64,000 bases of DNA. Origin: Trileptium ribeirensis (taxonomy: Eukaryota; Nematoda; Enoplea; Enoplida; Thoracostomopsidae). The notes below the pieces were generated by a model, which was given only the letters and a program-made list of their open reading frames with translations, was not told where the DNA came from and made no database searches. The DNA lies in assembly GCA_030248225.1 (NCBI GenBank), contig JASANE010012226.1, positions 62,001 to 126,000 of the forward strand, read 5' to 3'. Within the stretch, counting starts at the first letter, position 1. Every line of letters begins with the position of its first letter. Below are positions 60,881 to 64,000 of this stretch, in pieces. The position numbers and the translations under genes were made by a program.

Positions 60881-61119
60881 TTTCAAAGACAGCGGACACC
60901 TAAAACGTCTATCACTGTAAGTCGGAAACCAATATGTGAAACAGTCAGTAATTATCTGCAACTATTCATATTTTATAGGTAAAACAATAATTTATCGGTG
61001 TACATCTAATAATTGGGTGCACATTTCGCCACGCTAGAAAAAGCACAAATTTAAAAGACATCGGATATCTAAAATATATATCACTGTAAGTCTGAAATCC
61101 ATATGTAAAACAGTCAGTA
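60881..61119 (+). repeat. Imperfect duplication, 70-bp unit about 169 bp apart
   Basis: TTTCAAAGACAGCGGACACC and the text through GAAACAGTCAGTA (60881-60950) recur at 61050-61119 with substitutions. Shared words are TATCACTGTAAGTC and ACAGTCAGTA. Confidence 0.7.
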
Positions 61120-61802
61120 GAGCCATGCAAATTAGACGCTTCTAATAGCACCTGATTATCAGTTAAGTCAGCAACAGTACTACATCATATCAACTATTTC
61201 CATACAAATATCAATTAACGACCACCGAACATTGAATTTCGCAGTCAGACAGACGACCGCTGGTTTCAAACGTCCAAATTTAAATTTGAGGATATATCGC
61301 TAAATTTAAGGCTAATTTCTACAAGATTTTGGAGACTTGCCTGGAGAATTTGAGATTTTTTGACGGCACCGTTAGATGAATCACTGCATTTCTACATGTT
61401 AAAACCGACTGAAACCTAAGGCCTCCGACATAAAAAATGGTCCTATTGAGTTGGCCACTTGCGTTAGTTGTATATACCGTCTGACACGAAAACTGGGCAA
61501 CAACTACAGGTCAGTCCTTTTCTCCGTTAGGAGGTCTTTGATAATCGAAATGTCACTTTCTACCTTCGTGTTGGCATGACAGGGCAACAGATGCTATCTT
61601 GTCCCTGTAATGATGCAGAACTGAAATCGAAAACGCGGGGAATACTTAAATCGTCAACACGTGACACAAATTAAATTACAACCGTTATTTGAGTGTACTT
61701 GCTGGAACACTCCTATTACCGCATGCGGTCAGCAGCTTCCGATATGATGCATATAAGAATTATACGGTGTTACACTTGGCTGCAATTCATGAAGGAACTT
61801 CC

Positions 61803-61992
61803 AGTTAGTAACCGCGCAATCCATCAGCACTGACATAGAAATCCTTACAGAATTTAACGACGTAGAGACTATTTACGATTTTCTACTATAGATCATAAGT
61901 TAGTAACCGCGCAATCCATCAGCACTGACATAGAAATCCTTACAGAATTTAACGACGTAGAGACTATTTACGATTTTCTACTATAGATCATA
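61803..61992. repeat. Exact 95-bp tandem duplication
   Basis: 61803-61897 and 61898-61992 are identical as read, from AGTTAGTAACCGCG to TATAGATCATA. No other repeat in the window is this perfect. Confidence 0.97.
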
Positions 61993-62455
61993 AAATATTT
62001 TCGGTAAAGTTTGATGAAAGTTTTGAAAGATTTTTGTGAAATTTGAGGATTTGGCATTTGTTGCGCCACGCTCATTGAAACTTGATAAGATTTGAGAAGT
62101 TTGCTATTTGAGTAGATTTGTGGAGTATGGCCACCATGGGCAAACCACACCGCCAAGTGTGGCGGAGCGCAACAAACGTGTAAAATTAAGTCTTCCAAAA
62201 ACACAAAGCTTTTCTGATAACAGTAATTAATATTGTAGCGCAATTTAGGATTATTCTTATCAACTATTTTTGTACGCACACAAGACCCCGAAATTCCACG
62301 GCTGTAAAGAAAGATTTAAATTTTTTGTGACTCGTAACAACTTCATAAATAAACACATAAAATACTAAAAAACGATGAACTGAGTTATGATTAACACCTA
62401 TTAAGTTCTACTTTGATCAGGCATATCCAAACAACTAGTAACTCTATCGAGATTG
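61993..62455. other. Unassigned
   Basis: A minus-strand open stretch (62279-61968) is not recognisable. A short GC-rich palindrome-like piece (CACCGCCAAGTGTGGCGG, 62148-62165) lies within it. Confidence 0.35.
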
Positions 62456-62960
62456 CAGAGCGTAGTGAGGCGTACAAAACTCACACCGGCAATAACTTTC
62501 CCATGCCCGAAAACCCCCAAGTGCAAACTATCATCCTCCCAGGACGTCACAATAAAATTAGGAATTTTGAATCGAGGATGCCATACCTCAAACCCCATAA
62601 CTCCACAACCGTAGCTTTAATCGAAAAACAAAAGAGGCATCAGCATTTACCATTTTACCATGAAATAAAACCAGCCAGAGAAAAAAATTCGAAAGTTAAG
62701 ATAAAAATAAATTTGCTTCCATGGAGGGTACTAAAATGGGGTAAAATCATCGTTTTGACCTCTGACCCAGGAACCAGACGTCATATCAAAAAACGCTCTG
62801 TGATATACACGGTAAATCGACTATCCTGGTTCGAATGAGCCTCGATCATCAAAATCGGTGAAGTCTTTCCCGAGTTATGGCCGATCACACACACCCCGAC
62901 GGAATTTAAAATATTTTACCCCTGCAACACATAATCTCCACTACGTTACACTGCGCTCTG
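62456..62960 (+). mobile_element. Single-module relative of the 11.2-12.5 kb MITE
   Basis: It starts CAGAGCGTAGTGAGGCG and ends CACTGCGCTCTG, an inverted pair. The interior matches the 11-12 kb modules: CCCATGCCCGAAAACCC, CCATACCTCAAACCCC, CATTTTACCATGAAAT, GAGTTATGGCCGATCAC and CTCCACTACG. Only one module is present, so it is likely closer to the ancestral form. Confidence 0.72.
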
Positions 62961-64000
62961 ATTTCTGATTAATAACCAAATAATAAAGCGTTAATATAAC
63001 TGGTTTTGCTTTAGGGCTTCCTACTCATGTTAAAGATAGTAAAGCGTACGGGCACGAGAACATTAAAATTTAACATGCAAATGTTCAGGGGATGCCAACC
63101 ATTTTTGTTAGTAGATGATAAACAGTAAAAACCAAAATCTATGTCAGAATAAGTAATGATTACCGATCGACACAATAACGTGAAAGCGCTATTGTGGCGT
63201 CGGCAAATTATTTTAGCCACTTGTTTGCACAAAACCCATTTCTACACGCACAGATTATCTCCACACATACTACATTTTGGGTTTCATAATTTCTGAACAT
63301 AATATAAAGACATAAATATGTGCTCAAGGTCCGTTGGCTCTGGGAGACGGTAGACGTTTCGGTGGGGAGGCGGGTAAGTTTTTTTAAATTTTCAGCATCT
63401 CGTGTCTTCTCATGATTTTCTCAAATTTAACCCATTTGCCAATCTTTTCAGTTCTATTTCCGCTAAAATCTTATCTAATTTTTGCCAACATTCTCCAAAT
63501 TTAACGCAATTTTTGTCAGTTTTAAAGGAAAAATAGTCGCGTACGGTTACACTCATTTTAAATTTCTAACGACATTAACGCATATCAATATGTAACGACA
63601 CATAAAGGATAACTCACCGGCATCTAATACTAATTATTCGATGGGCAATAATGATTATCAAAATATCACAATATGATTAATAAGTGTATAAAATGCGACC
63701 TAATTCTCTTTGCAACCTGTTCTCTTTTAGAATATGAAAAGTTTCTTAAGCAGCAGACCTTTAGTCAGCTGTCGTAGTATTTCATTCCAATGTGGCTCAA
63801 TATAATACACCCAAAAATGTAGCGTGTTTGGTTTTAACCAGTTCGTAGTTACAAAATCAGCTCTATGAACCCCTTCAAAATCCCGTGGTAGCATTTATAC
63901 TAAAGCAATAGTTTAATCGCAACTATACAGTCATTTTAATTAGACATCAAAACCGTAGCCTCTTTATTTCTTCCTCCAATGATCAAAAAGAAGAAAGCTT
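62961..64000. other. AT-rich end of window, no supported gene
   Basis: I saw no splice-supported exon or recognised element. A purine-rich GGTGGGGAGGCGGG patch occurs at 63361-63374. Confidence 0.4.

Noticed and set aside
1..64000. CRISPR arrays, bacterial operons, rRNA genes
   Set aside because: No evenly spaced short repeats with unique spacers, no dense collinear ORFs and no rRNA-like text were seen.

Overview
This is a eukaryotic, almost certainly metazoan, stretch: strongly AT-rich, with no bacterial-style gene packing, short exons bounded by GT/AG splice sites, and a large load of decayed transposable elements. I cannot name the species. An invertebrate such as a tunicate would fit, but nothing here proves it.

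The one securely identified host gene is a GDPD1/GDE4-like glycerophosphodiester phosphodiesterase (lysophospholipase D type). It runs on the minus strand from the start codon at 33422 to the stop at 2883. I placed nine coding exons (33422-33269, 29009-28967, 27114-26979, 21578-21463, 18421-18332, 10168-10038, 8933-8871, 8634-8583, 3065-2883). Splice phases agree at every junction except between 26979 and 21578, where one small exon of length 1 modulo 3 is still unplaced. The catalytic HRGG, ExD and AHD signatures are all present.

The introns and the upstream flank are transposon graveyards. Intron 10169-18331 holds an RNase-H-bearing, I-like LINE (10.7-17.5 kb) broken by a tandem-module MITE (11.2-12.5 kb) and a hAT-type MITE (15.07-16.31 kb). 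Intron 18422-21462 holds a duplicated unit carrying a hairpin MITE whose empty site is visible in the sister unit. Intron 21579-26978 holds a pogo/Tigger-like DDE transposase relic. Intron 29010-33268 holds a second copy of the hAT MITE with its 8-bp target duplication, and an endonuclease-RT LINE fragment ending about 15 bases from the exon 1 splice donor. Upstream of the gene are two CR1/L2-like LINE fragments on the minus strand (34.6-37.4 kb), satellite-like repeats (36.4-37.9 kb), a C/T-rich tract (40.06-40.56 kb), a gag plus tyrosine-recombinase retroelement relic (43.3-45.35 kb) and a GC-richer repeat cluster (45.6-47.9 kb).

From 48 to 61 kb there are weaker signs of one or more plus-strand host genes: splice-bounded open segments at 48258-48341, 49406-49487, 49990-50023 and 50275-50421, a membrane-spanning segment near 53.5 kb, a Tyr-rich terminal-exon-like segment at 56640-56800 with AATAAA behind it, and a possible first exon at 60211. 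None is recognised by family and all are offered at low confidence. No rRNA, intact tRNA or CRISPR array was seen.
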